NCBI GenBank assembly: GCA_965208815.1
Contig: OZ242357.1
Location: forward strand, 3,348,001 to 3,412,000
Length of the DNA: 64,000 nt
Reading direction: 5' to 3'
From: Bin55 sp009840545
GTDB taxonomy: Bacteria; Pseudomonadota; Gammaproteobacteria; Pseudomonadales; Azotimanducaceae
Every line of letters starts with the position of its first letter. Position 1 is the stretch's first letter. Position numbers and translations under genes: made by a program. The notes beneath the pieces are model-generated. The model saw only the letters and a program-made list of their open reading frames with translations. It had not been told where the DNA came from and did not search any database. Positions 8,247 to 16,706 of the stretch are shown one piece after another.

Positions 8247-8348
8247 ATGCCTAGACAAAGGATATTGGGGCTCGACCTCGGTACGACTTCCGTCGGTTTC
8301 GCGCTGATCGACTACGACAGAGAAGCACAACAAGGAGAGATCCTTTGA
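8247..8348 (+). CDS. cas9: Cas9 N-terminal piece (RuvC-I), ends at in-frame TGA
   Basis: 33 codons from the ATG at 8247 (AGGAG two bases upstream) to TGA 8346-8348. It encodes ILGLDLGTTSVGFALID, the RuvC-I motif, with the catalytic Asp at residue 10. The reading frame is the same as that of the downstream 1001-residue ORF, so this is a nonsense codon and not a frameshift. In related Cas9 proteins the matching position is usually Arg or another ordinary residue, so CGA to TGA is a plausible single change. A strong AAGGAGAG (8332-8339) lies near the end of this piece and could serve the next ORF. Confidence 0.8.
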   Translation: MPRQRILGLDLGTTSVGFALIDYDREAQQGEIL

Positions 8349-11300
8349 ATGGGTGTTCGCATCTTTCCAGAGACCAGAGATGCGAAGACTGCCATCCCTC
8401 TCAATCAGCAACGAAGATCGAAACGTCTGGTCAGACGGCAGATCCGTCGGCGCAGGAAGCGACGCCGGGAACTCAACGAATTCCTGCACTCTACGGGGCT
8501 GCTGCCCAAGTACGGATCGAAAGAATGGGACTCCGTTATGAAAATGGATCCCTACGAGCTGCGGCGGCAGGGATTGACTCGAAAGCTCAAGAACTTCGAA
8601 CTTGGCCGAGCGATCTACCACTTGTCGAAGCGGAGGCACTTCCTCGGAAAGGACAAGGCATCGGAGGCTGAGTTCGACCGCGAAGAGGAAGACAAGCAGA
8701 CCACCGAGGACCGCGAGGGATTGTTGGCGGAACTGAAGCGCACAGGATTAACCCTAGGTGAATTTTTGTCAAATCTGGACCCGGAGAAACGCAAGCGCAA
8801 TTTGCAAGCTAGCCGGGAAGCGGTAGTCGAGGAATTTAATCGTCTGCTCGATCGCCAGGAGACACATTGGAAGGATTCCGACCTTAAACTTCCCGAAATG
8901 AGAGACGCCCTGCACTCCCTCATTTTTCACCAAAAACCGGTTTTCTGGCGAAAGAACACGTTAGGCAGCTGCAGATTCGTGCCTGATGGTGCGTTGTGTC
9001 CTAGATCCAGTTGGCTTGCGCAACAGCGCCGAATGCTGGAAGTCCTCAATAACATCTCGATCGAAGGAAATCAGCAGCCTCTCGACGAAGAGGAAAGGAA
9101 AACGATCATACAAGCTCTCCAGGCTACAAATGAATTGACCTGGGTCGACGTTCGCAAGGCTCTGAAGCCTCTCTACGAACGAAGGAGCGAACCAGGCTTC
9201 GAGAAGACTATCAAATTCAATCTTGAAGTCGGAGGAATGAGCAAAATTCCTGGGAACGCCTTGGAGAAGGATCTGGCCTCCACCTTCGGCGACGCATGGA
9301 CCAATCATCCTTACAAGCAGGAGATTCGAGAATCCATTCACGCTAATCTCCATGCGTGCGACTATGCCGACATAAACAACCAGCGAATAGTCATTCTTCG
9401 GTCCGAAGCACGTGCGCAGCTTGTGACCAAGCTTCGGGAAAAATACAACATTTCGGAAGAGCAGGCACTTTCGCTCTCGGAGCTTGAACTGGGTTCGGGA
9501 TGGGAACCCTTCTCGGTGGAGGCAACAAGGACCTTTCTCGATATGCTCGAGCAGGGCCATCGAATGGGAGTCCTTTTGAACTCGCCTGAGTTTGAGGAAT
9601 GGAGAGCGAAGTGCTTTCCCAACAGCATTCAGGAATCTCACCAAGCTCATGGACGTCTACCCTCCCCTAGAGACCACGAAGAGCAGGCTCGACTCAGGGA
9701 AATCCGCAACCCTACCGTCGTCCGGACGCACAATGAAATGCGCAAAGTTGTCAACAACCTGCTAGCGCTCCACGGTCGCCCCGACGTTATTCGCGTCGAG
9801 CTGGCACGCGAATTGAGGCTGTCGAAGAAGGTTCGCGTGCAAATAGACAGGGACAACCGGGTGCGAGAGAAACTGCGCGAACAAGCGAAAAAGGATCTAC
9901 AAGCGAATCACATCCTACTCCCCTCGAGAGACCAAATTGAAAAATGGCTTCTCTGGAAGGAATGCAATCACAGGTGTCCCTATACAGGACGCCACATTGG
10001 GTTTGATTCCCTATTCGGCTCCAGTCCCAGCTTTGAGGTTGAGCATATATGGCCCCGCTCCCGATGCTACGACGACAGCATGGCGAACAAGGCCCTGTGC
10101 CTCAGCTCTGAAAACCGCCTCAAGGGCAACCGTACGCCATACGAATATCTGCACGAGGATCCCGATAAGTGGGTTGAGCTGCAAAAGAGACTGGACGACA
10201 TGCGCGCAACCAAGGGCGGCGCGGGGATGAGCAATGCGAAGATTCGCAGATTTCTTCAAAACGAAATTCCCGACGACTTCACAAATAGGCAATTGGTCGA
10301 TACCAGCTACGCCGCGAAAGAGGCTTCTGCCGCGCTTTCCCGGCTTTGGTCGGGCGAGGAAAATCAAGCTCGCACCCATGTTCAAACCGTAAGCGGACGA
10401 GCGACCGCAGTAATGCGTCACTTTTGGGGTATGAACGGTGTCTTGTCGGGCGATGGAAAGAAGACTCGGGATGACCATCGGCACCATGCCATAGACGCCC
10501 TGGTGGTTGCCTGTATATATCCTGGGATCACTCAATTGCTTGCGAACCATTGGCTCGATGTAGAACGAAACCGCCCTCGACCATTGATGTCACCTTGGAC
10601 GAACTTCCGACATGATGCGGAAAGACATATCAGTGATCTGGTCGTATCTCACAAGATCCAACGAAAGGTTTCGGGTGCGCTACATGAGGAGACGATTTAT
10701 GGAAAGACACTTAATGTTTCCCCCGATGGCAAGTACACTCAATTCGTCACTCGGAAACCAGTGGACGATCTGACTCCCAAGGAACGAAATGCGGAACCCC
10801 ACTTGGACAGGGAAGGAGAAGGCATTCGAGATCCCGCCGTGCGGAAAGCTTTAGTGCAAGGTCGGAAGGCCGACGAACAGCCAAAATTAGTCGGCCAAAA
10901 AGAGGAGCGCGGTGTCAGGAAAGTTCGCATATTGAAGAAGAGAAATGCCAGTCTCATGCGCGAAGTGACGACGGGTTTCGTCGAAGTGGGCGAAAACCAT
11001 CACGTCGCAATCTATCAAGACTCGAACGGTAAGACAGTCTTTGAGACAGTGTCGCTCTTCGAGGCGGCCTCTCGGCTTCGAAAGAGACTGCCCATTGTTC
11101 GGAAGACTCGGGACGACTGTACTTTCCTCAATTCGCTGTCCAAAGGCGAAACAATTCAGATTAGCGAGGGACCCTATCAAGGATTGTGGGTTGTGAGACA
11201 GACAAGAGCCAACGGACAGGTTCCACTGACTTTACACCATGATGCGAATGGGGCTAGTGTCTGGAGACCAACTGTGTCGTCACTGGTAAACAATTACAAA

Positions 11301-11354
11301 TTCAAGAAGGTTTCCATTGATCCACTCGGACGAATCCGGACGGCAAACGACTGA
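8349..11354 (+). CDS. cas9: Type II-C Cas9 endonuclease, main part from the bridge helix on
   Basis: 1001 residues from the ATG directly after the TGA. Cas9 cuts DNA guided by crRNA and tracrRNA. Order seen: GVRIFPE end of RuvC-I region, Arg-rich bridge helix (residues ~18-45, RRSKRLVRRQIRRRRKRRR), REC lobe, RuvC-II with Glu484 (IRVELARELRL), HNH with His566 (FEVEHIWPRSR) and Asn in ENRLKGN, RuvC-III with DDHRHHAIDALVV (Asp716), then WED and PAM-interacting regions. Together with the 33-codon piece the length is ~1035, normal for this II-C branch. cas1 overlaps its stop by one base (TGATG). Alone, this part lacks Asp10, so HNH could nick but RuvC should not work. Confidence 0.92.
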   Translation: MGVRIFPETRDAKTAIPLNQQRRSKRLVRRQIRRRRKRRRELNEFLHSTGLLPKYGSKEWDSVMKMDPYELRRQGLTRKLKNFELGRAIYHLSKRRHFLGKDKASEAEFDREEEDKQTTEDREGLLAELKRTGLTLGEFLSNLDPEKRKRNLQASREAVVEEFNRLLDRQETHWKDSDLKLPEMRDALHSLIFHQKPVFWRKNTLGSCRFVPDGALCPRSSWLAQQRRMLEVLNNISIEGNQQPLDEEERKTIIQALQATNELTWVDVRKALKPLYERRSEPGFEKTIKFNLEVGGMSKIPGNALEKDLASTFGDAWTNHPYKQEIRESIHANLHACDYADINNQRIVILRSEARAQLVTKLREKYNISEEQALSLSELELGSGWEPFSVEATRTFLDMLEQGHRMGVLLNSPEFEEWRAKCFPNSIQESHQAHGRLPSPRDHEEQARLREIRNPTVVRTHNEMRKVVNNLLALHGRPDVIRVELARELRLSKKVRVQIDRDNRVREKLREQAKKDLQANHILLPSRDQIEKWLLWKECNHRCPYTGRHIGFDSLFGSSPSFEVEHIWPRSRCYDDSMANKALCLSSENRLKGNRTPYEYLHEDPDKWVELQKRLDDMRATKGGAGMSNAKIRRFLQNEIPDDFTNRQLVDTSYAAKEASAALSRLWSGEENQARTHVQTVSGRATAVMRHFWGMNGVLSGDGKKTRDDHRHHAIDALVVACIYPGITQLLANHWLDVERNRPRPLMSPWTNFRHDAERHISDLVVSHKIQRKVSGALHEETIYGKTLNVSPDGKYTQFVTRKPVDDLTPKERNAEPHLDREGEGIRDPAVRKALVQGRKADEQPKLVGQKEERGVRKVRILKKRNASLMREVTTGFVEVGENHHVAIYQDSNGKTVFETVSLFEAASRLRKRLPIVRKTRDDCTFLNSLSKGETIQISEGPYQGLWVVRQTRANGQVPLTLHHDANGASVWRPTVSSLVNNYKFKKVSIDPLGRIRTAND

Positions 11355-12337
11355 TGCCACTGCCTCACTTAAAGCGCACCTTGGAGTGCAGCACACCGGG
11401 AACACGACTTTCGGTCAAGTACGGACAGTTGGTGATAAAGCGCCCTAACCTGCCCACCACTTCAGTCCCGATCGAGGAAATCGGAATGATCGTAATCGAC
11501 GACGGACGTGCGACGGTGACTCAGCAAGTTCTCGCCAGTCTCGCTGAATCTTCAGCAGCTGTCGTCGTCACGGGAACCAACCACATGCCCGTTGGGATAA
11601 TGCTGCCAATACAAGGCCATTCCGCTCCCATACCAATTCAACGCAAGCAAATTGAGCTGTCGGAGCCTCGCAGGAAGCAGCTGTGGAAGTCGATTGTGCA
11701 GTCAAAAATTCGCCAGCAAAGCCTTGTCCTGCAGCACTTCAATGGCGAAGATGCGGGAATCTCTTCGTTAACGAAGAAAGTGCTATCTGGAGACACGTCC
11801 AACGTTGAGGCACAAGCTGCTCAACGATATTGGCCACTGTTGTTTGGGGCTAGCTTTCGCAGAAACAGAACGCTTCCGGGTGTCAACGCACTCCTCAACT
11901 ATGGGTATGCAATTGTGCGTGCGACCGTAGCTCGAGCATTGGTTTCCACCGGATTGCACCCTTCCTTTGGTCTGCACCACCACCATCGCTCGAACGCATT
12001 TTGTCTTGCGGACGATTTGCTGGAACCCTATCGGCCTTTTGTCGACCACAGGGTAAAGGCCATCGCGGACGACAATTCGAAAAGCGCTTCGCTCTCCCTC
12101 GATGACCGCTCGATTCGATCACAACTCCTCTCCATTCCAGCGAGGCGAATCTCCATCAATCAGGTGTCCACTCCTCTAAGCCTGGCTATTGGAATGTCCG
12201 CAACGTCTCTTAGGCGATGCGTCGTCGACAGGGAAGAAAAATTGCTGCTGCCGTCATCGCGTTTTTTCCGTAAGCGAGACCTCCCACAGCCTCTTGCGTC
12301 AACCGAGTCAAGTCATGACACCAGAAAGTCCGCATGA
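11354..12337 (+). CDS. cas1: Cas1 integrase, type II
   Basis: 327 residues. With Cas2 it integrates new spacers at the leader end of the array. The likely metal-binding residues are Glu152 (NVEAQAAQRYW), His208 (SFGLHHHHRS) and Asp221 (LADDLLEPYRP), and the NALLNYGYA helix is present. Start ATG overlaps the cas9 stop by one base, indicating translational coupling. The length is slightly above the usual ~300 because of a polar C-terminal tail (ESSHDTRKSA). No Csn2 or Cas4 gene is nearby, consistent with subtype II-C. Confidence 0.93.
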   Translation: MPLPHLKRTLECSTPGTRLSVKYGQLVIKRPNLPTTSVPIEEIGMIVIDDGRATVTQQVLASLAESSAAVVVTGTNHMPVGIMLPIQGHSAPIPIQRKQIELSEPRRKQLWKSIVQSKIRQQSLVLQHFNGEDAGISSLTKKVLSGDTSNVEAQAAQRYWPLLFGASFRRNRTLPGVNALLNYGYAIVRATVARALVSTGLHPSFGLHHHHRSNAFCLADDLLEPYRPFVDHRVKAIADDNSKSASLSLDDRSIRSQLLSIPARRISINQVSTPLSLAIGMSATSLRRCVVDREEKLLLPSSRFFRKRDLPQPLASTESSHDTRKSA

Positions 12338-12392
12338 GCAAGGCTCACGCGATTCCAAATCCCAATTAGCTTGGCCGTGGAGGTGGAAGACC

Positions 12393-12701
12393 ATGTGGGT
12401 TGTTGCCATGTTCGATTTGCCCACACACAACAAGAAGGCGAGAAAGGCTTATGCCGTGTTTAGAAAGGGGCTACTTAAGGATGGATTTTCAATGATGCAG
12501 TATTCGGTCTACATCCGTCACTGCAATTCCATGGAAAACGCACAAGTACACATCCGAAAAACCTCTCATATGGTTCCCGATGAGGGAGAGGTGCGTTTTC
12601 TTGTGATCACCGACAGGCAATACGAAAAGATGATCACGTTTTTCGGAAGGAAAATTGTCAAGAGAGACCAGCCGGAACCCGCTCAGCTTCAACTTTTTTG
12701 A
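12393..12701 (+). CDS. cas2: Cas2, spacer-acquisition subunit
   Basis: 102 residues from the ATG at 12393, chosen because GGAGGTGG (12379-12386) lies 6 bases upstream. A second candidate at 12315 adds 26 residues, overlaps cas1, and has no good ribosome binding site, but some II-C Cas2 proteins do have such extensions. Typical features: WVVAMFDLPTH first strand with conserved Asp, KGLLKDGFSMMQYSVYIRHC, and the terminal AQLQLF. It forms the central dimer of the Cas1-Cas2 integration complex. A relic of its 3' end is repeated at 7818-7891. Confidence 0.92.
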   Translation: MWVVAMFDLPTHNKKARKAYAVFRKGLLKDGFSMMQYSVYIRHCNSMENAQVHIRKTSHMVPDEGEVRFLVITDRQYEKMITFFGRKIVKRDQPEPAQLQLF

Positions 12702-12750
12702 GCAGGTTCCGACCAGTTTCGCTTTTTAGTCATAGAGTTGATCGAACCCT
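12702..12750 (+). repeat. CRISPR leader, copy 2 (intact locus)
   Basis: 49 bases between the cas2 stop and the first repeat of array 2, matching 7892-7941. As the conserved flank next to cas2 it is the probable site of spacer insertion. Confidence 0.65.
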
Positions 12751-12852
12751 ATTGTAGTTAACCGAGAAACGACCGCAGTCCGCAGCGTAGGTACTGTAAT
12801 TTGAACATAAGGTTCGATTGTAGTTAACCGAGAAACGACCGCAGTCCGCAGC
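12751..12852 (-). CRISPR. Type II-C CRISPR array 2: two identical repeats, one 30-base spacer
   Basis: Repeats at 12751-12786 and 12817-12852, identical over 36 bases plus one extra G; spacer 12787-12816. Read as crRNA (minus strand) the repeat starts GCTGCGGACTGCGGTCG and ends AACTACAAT. It pairs with the tracrRNA anti-repeat. A single spacer means the locus is minimal, either newly founded or shrunken. The right end abuts a TnpB-like remnant. Confidence 0.9.
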
Positions 12853-12967
12853 GGATGGCGGCGATGCGATCCTGCAGACCCGCGTTGTAGAGCTGACTCT
12901 GCTGTTCCAGAAAGTGATCCAGACGCACGTGCGCAAACTTCTCCAGGACTGCCCTGTATTCAAAGGT
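12853..12967 (-). pseudogene. IS605-family OrfB/TnpB N-terminal remnant beside the array
   Basis: On the minus strand, 38 codons read TFEYRAVLEKFAHVRLDHFL, then EQQSQLYNAGLQDRIAAI. From family knowledge the VRLDxFLExQxQLYNAxLxxRI pattern is the N-terminus of OrfB-type transposase proteins. The frame is cut by the last CRISPR repeat on one side and by a stop on the other. GC is higher than in the flanks. No RuvC region survives. Confidence 0.55.
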
Positions 12968-13168
12968 TCAGACTGTTTTCTTGCCAGAATCGGTCATTTG
13001 GTGGATTTATCTCGATTTAAAGCGCTCTACAGCGACCTGGAACGGGTTTTCGACCCGCGAAAATTAATTCCAGGGCCACAGAGAGCGTATTTTCTTAGTG
13101 ATTCGAAGCAATTTGGCTGATTTTCAAGGTGTTCGTGCCACTTAATGGTAATTTGGCGTCTTTAAATT

Positions 13169-13226
13169 GCTGCCCAGGACGTCTATGGGAATCCTGGGCA
13201 GCGGAGCGACTGGCGAATCGCCAGTC
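13169..13226. repeat. Two tandem strong hairpins (REP-like)
   Basis: Hairpin 1: an 11-bp perfect stem GCTGCCCAGGA (13169-13179) / TCCTGGGCAGC (13192-13202) with a 12-base loop. Hairpin 2: a 9-bp perfect stem GACTGGCGA / TCGCCAGTC (13208-13226) with a one-base centre. They are 5 bases apart in otherwise non-coding DNA. They could be a REP/BIME-type element, a structured RNA, or the hairpin ends of a mobile element. Confidence 0.6.
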
Positions 13227-13366
13227 TGCAGCAAAACGCGAAGCCAGACAATCCAAAGAGCCAGGCACTCGCTGCATGGATTGGGAAAATGAGGTCCCTA
13301 TCAAAATGTACTTTCTTTACTTGGGGATATCAAGCTTCGCCACCTCTCGCGGAACGTCGCTTTGCA

Positions 13367-14898
13367 TCACCAAACGACCTTGTTTCTCCCGAATCTCAAG
13401 ATAGAAGTCCAGGTGCGGGGGACCGGGATTCGAACACCCCAGTGCTGCGTCCAGACATCCGGATCGTGCTCGACTCTGGAAACTAGAATCGGTTCGGCGT
13501 GGAGCACAACACCCGAGATCGAGTCGATCACCGCAAGCTCGTGCGTCGTCGAATGCGGATTGAGCTCTCGAGCCTGGTGAGGCGTGTACTCAACTTCGTC
13601 AATTGCCCATTCTTGAAAAATCAGGTCATGCGTTCCCGTAAGAACAATTCCTCCAGGTATGGGTTCCTCCCCCCCCCCCTCGAGCGCCGCCATCAATGCG
13701 GCCACTGTCAACGTAGCCTGTTCATTTTCCTTGTGGATCCGTTCTTCATGGTAGCGGGCCGACTTCGCATAGTGCTACTGGCTTATAAAGTTGCGGAAAT
13801 CGTCCTGAGCATGACAGTAACTCATCAGATCTATTCCCATTCCCTCCTCCACAATCTCGGGTTTCCATATAAGCCAGCCTGTCTCCTCACCAAAAAACTC
13901 GTCGGCATATGGATAGTCCGGGTCGGGAAATGTAGCGTCGCACCCTGGTGCGTGCCTAAGAGACAGATTGTGCCCAAACTCGTGCGCCATTGTCTTAGGG
14001 CTAATTGTGACCTGGTCGGTAAATACTGAGACTGTTTGTCCACCCGTGTAGCCGTGGGGTACGGCGCGACCCCAGCGACGTCGGGGTCCAACTTCTCTGA
14101 GAGCCCGTAATAATATTCTCCTCGCCCACTCTCCTCACGCCACAGCTTTCCGGCGTACTCGGAGGGATGGGTGAATACCTCGATCTCTTCTGTCCATGCC
14201 TCCCGAACGCTCACTTCGTAGCTCGAAAGCGGAAGGATCTCGCGGACTCTGGTTATCAAATCCTCTTCGTCGATGTCGTCCTCTTCGAAAGTGTGGTCGT
14301 CAAAGATGATGGGCACCAGCACAATCTTGAACACGGCCGAATCGAGAAACTCCAAGCCGTTAAATCCAATGGTGACGTCGCTCGATCCGTCGTATTTCTG
14401 CCGAATCTCGTCGTCTGGATCCACTGTGACTTGCAGCTGCAGTCCTTCATCAACGTGCTCTCCATCCAAGCCAAAGACGTGCGAGTAATCTCCGGAGAGA
14501 TTGAACTCGGGTGATTCAATGACATCTAGCGTGGTGGAAGTTCCAGCCACTTTCACCTCGATGTCCACGACCCTGCAGCAATCCTGGGTCACGTCTAAAG
14601 TGAGAAACAGCCTGCGACTCTCAACCTTTGGGATGTTCCAAATCGTCTCGTCGACAACTGCCTGATTGTCATCATCTCTGACGTACGTGGATTTCGTCAG
14701 CTCCGCGCCCGGGTAAACCGTGGCTGCAGTCAGCTGAATATCTAAGGAGGTAATTACAGGTGCGGGATCGGGTTCTTCTTCGTCATTGGAAATGCCTCCT
14801 CCTCCACCACCACAACCGGCAAGAAAAGCAATTGCGACAAGCATCGCGAGCACACGCATTTTCGAAACGTGAAACACGACTTTACTGTAGGAACCCAT
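13367..14898 (-). pseudogene. Decayed secreted metzincin lipoprotein
   Basis: The N-terminus has a lipoprotein signal (start MRVLAMLVAIAFLAGCGGG, best start near 14859). About 250 residues of Ig-like or beta-rich sequence follow. A frameshift near 14057, in a CCCC run, moves the frame to HGYTGGQTVSVFTDQV and the zinc motif MAHEFGHNLSLRHAPGC (HExxHxxxxxH). An in-frame TAG at 13775-13777 then breaks the chain, and the same frame continues (VAALMAALEGGG) across an 11-base G run (13670-13680) to a stop at 13367. With a frameshift and a stop it is most likely non-functional. It was probably an extracellular or surface protease. Confidence 0.7.
13411..13440 (-). other. tRNA 3'-end-like sequence, possible attachment-site remnant
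   Basis: The minus strand reads GTTCGAATCCCGGTCCCCCG followed by CACC. That is a T-loop consensus and acceptor-strand 3' end like those of tRNA-Leu/Ser, without a matching tRNA body upstream. Integrases often use tRNA 3' ends as att sites, so it may mark an island edge. It lies within the decayed metzincin gene and accounts for its odd last ~20 codons. Confidence 0.45.
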
Positions 14899-15006
14899 AA
14901 ACCATTTGACTGTAGCACAGAATTCAGGTTCCTCGCAAGTGAATATCTCACCTATAATTTCAATGAATGTCTAATGTACAGGAATCCACGTGAACAAGAC
15001 GGTTGA

Positions 15007-16706
15007 CCTTGATATCCGGTTAAGCGAAATTGCCAAAGAAAATCCGGCGCGCTCATAACAGGTCGTTTCGCTAAAATAGCGATTCCAAAACAACTCACCT
15101 GTCAGGTGCGCACCGGAGGCGTATGAGCATGATAACAAATCCCCGTCGCGTCGAGGTCGATTTCAGCAATCACCATCTCACGGGATCGGGCGGGCTGTGC
15201 TTTCTTTCGCGCATGGCGCGTCGACTGGATCTGTTTCGCGCGCTCTCTTCTCTGCGCTCTCTGAAGCGACGGCGACGGGGGGTTCCGGACGCCGAGCGGA
15301 CATGGTCGCTGATCGCCTCGCTGGCCCTGGGGAACGGTGCCCTGTCGGATCTGGAGGTTCTGGGATGGGACCGGACGGCGTGCGAGCTGCTGGGTCTCAC
15401 GGAGCGTCCGAGCCCTCGCCGGGTGGGGGAGCATCTGGCCCGCTTCGAGGATACGGACGTCGCCGCGCTGCGGGCGGTGGGCCGCAAGATGGCGCAGGAG
15501 GTGGTTCCGGGGATGGCGCGGCACTTTCTCGACGAGCTGGGCTACGTGCCGCTGTTTCTGGACTCCACGCAGATCGAGGTGCGGGGCGGACGCTTCGAGG
15601 GGGCGGCCAGGGACTACCAGGGGGAGACCGGCTACCAGCTGGCGGCCGCCTTCGTCGGGCACGTCCAGGTGAGCGGTCGTCTTCGGCCGGGCAACACCCA
15701 TCCCGCCCACGGCTGGCTCGAGCAGGTGGAGCGCGACGTCGAGCCGCTGCTGGCGGGCGTTCCGGTGTGGGGGCGCATGGACAACGCCTACTACCGCAGG
15801 GACGTGGTGGAGCACTTCGAGGACCGGGGCTGGGACTACTCGGTCAGCGTGACCTCGGAGGTCGCCAAGCGACCGATCCTGGACGCGGCGGCACAGGTGC
15901 TGGAGGACGCGGACTGGGAGGAGATCAACGAGCACGAGAGGGCGGCGCTGATCACGCATCGCCCGACGCGGTGGCGCAACATGCAGACCTACGTGGTGGT
16001 GCGCCAGGAAGTGGTCGGCGGGGAGCGGCTGCTGTTTCCGCGGCACACCGTGATCCTGGTGTCGCGCGACGATCTCGACCTGAAGGAGCTGGTGCTCCGC
16101 CATCGCGGCAAGCAGGGGCAGGAGAACGCGTTCAAGGGCCCGCTGCGGGAGATGAACCTGCACCATCCCCGCTGCATGGGGTTCCGGGCGAACCAGGCGT
16201 ACTACGAGTGCGCCCTGATCGCCCAGCTGCTGGTGCGGGCCGTCCAGCACCGCATGCTGCCCAAGGAGGCGCGGAGCCGCAGCCTCGGCTACGTCATCCG
16301 GCACCTGATGCGCACGGTGGCCGTGCTGGTGCGCACCGGCCGTCGTCTGTATCTGAACTTCGCGCGCTCGAACTGGGAGCTGGCCTGGCTGCTTCATGCC
16401 GCGGACAGCTTCGGGGAGACCGTCGCAAGCTGAGCGCCGCGTCGGGCGACATCGAGACTGACGCAGCGGCGACATGTTCCACGTACCGGCGAAGAGTTCC
16501 GCTCTTCCGCGAATCGGTTCGTCCCAAAACTCGCAAAACCAGCGCACCAACGCGCAGTCGCGCCGAAATATGCGGTTCCCCGTCGACTCTCGCGCACACT
16601 CGGCGTTCGTGGCGGCATCCTCGTCCCATTCAAGAGCAAAAACTATCTGGCGTTGGATGGAATGATCTAGAATCCGACCTCTGCAGACCTTAACCGGATA
16701 TCAAGG
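15007..16706 (+). mobile_element. Complete IS1380-family insertion sequence, 1700 bp
   Basis: Terminal inverted repeats of 18 bp: CCTTGATATCCGGTTAAG at the left end and its exact complement at the right end (16689-16706). A perfect 6-bp target duplication GGTTGA flanks it (15001-15006 and 16707-16712). GC content is far above the surrounding DNA, so it arrived recently from a high-GC host. It carries one transposase gene. On the right it adjoins an MNT gene and the first codons of a HEPN gene. Confidence 0.88.
15123..16433 (+). CDS. IS1380-family DDE transposase
   Basis: 436 residues from the ATG at 15123. Typical IS1380 features: FLDSTQIEVRG (first catalytic Asp), DYQGETGYQLAAAFVG, RPGNTHPAHGW, RMDNAYYRRDVVEHF (second Asp), and FRANQAYYECALIAQLL (catalytic Glu). 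It moves the element by cut-and-paste between the terminal repeats at 15007 and 16706. Full length and intact. A 482-codon antisense frame is a GC artefact. Confidence 0.9.
   Translation: MSMITNPRRVEVDFSNHHLTGSGGLCFLSRMARRLDLFRALSSLRSLKRRRRGVPDAERTWSLIASLALGNGALSDLEVLGWDRTACELLGLTERPSPRRVGEHLARFEDTDVAALRAVGRKMAQEVVPGMARHFLDELGYVPLFLDSTQIEVRGGRFEGAARDYQGETGYQLAAAFVGHVQVSGRLRPGNTHPAHGWLEQVERDVEPLLAGVPVWGRMDNAYYRRDVVEHFEDRGWDYSVSVTSEVAKRPILDAAAQVLEDADWEEINEHERAALITHRPTRWRNMQTYVVVRQEVVGGERLLFPRHTVILVSRDDLDLKELVLRHRGKQGQENAFKGPLREMNLHHPRCMGFRANQAYYECALIAQLLVRAVQHRMLPKEARSRSLGYVIRHLMRTVAVLVRTGRRLYLNFARSNWELAWLLHAADSFGETVAS

Noticed and set aside
8346..8348. TGA reassigned to an amino acid in this organism
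   Set aside because: TGA ends many clearly correct genes here (cas9, rnc, era, recO, yejB), often in ATGA overlaps.
8353..8671. Alternative-frame ORFs over the cas9 bridge-helix region
   Set aside because: Shadows of the Arg-rich cas9 segment.
12867..12900. A third CRISPR repeat after array 2 (GTTGTAGAG near 12883)
   Set aside because: Only the first few bases resemble the repeat start; the remainder belongs to the OrfB remnant.
12914..13120. 68-codon plus-strand frame beside array 2
   Set aside because: It overlaps the OrfB remnant on the other strand, has no ribosome site and resembles nothing.
15102..16550. 482-codon antisense frame across the IS1380 transposase
   Set aside because: High-GC shadow of the real gene; low-complexity Arg/His/Pro-rich peptide with no family features.
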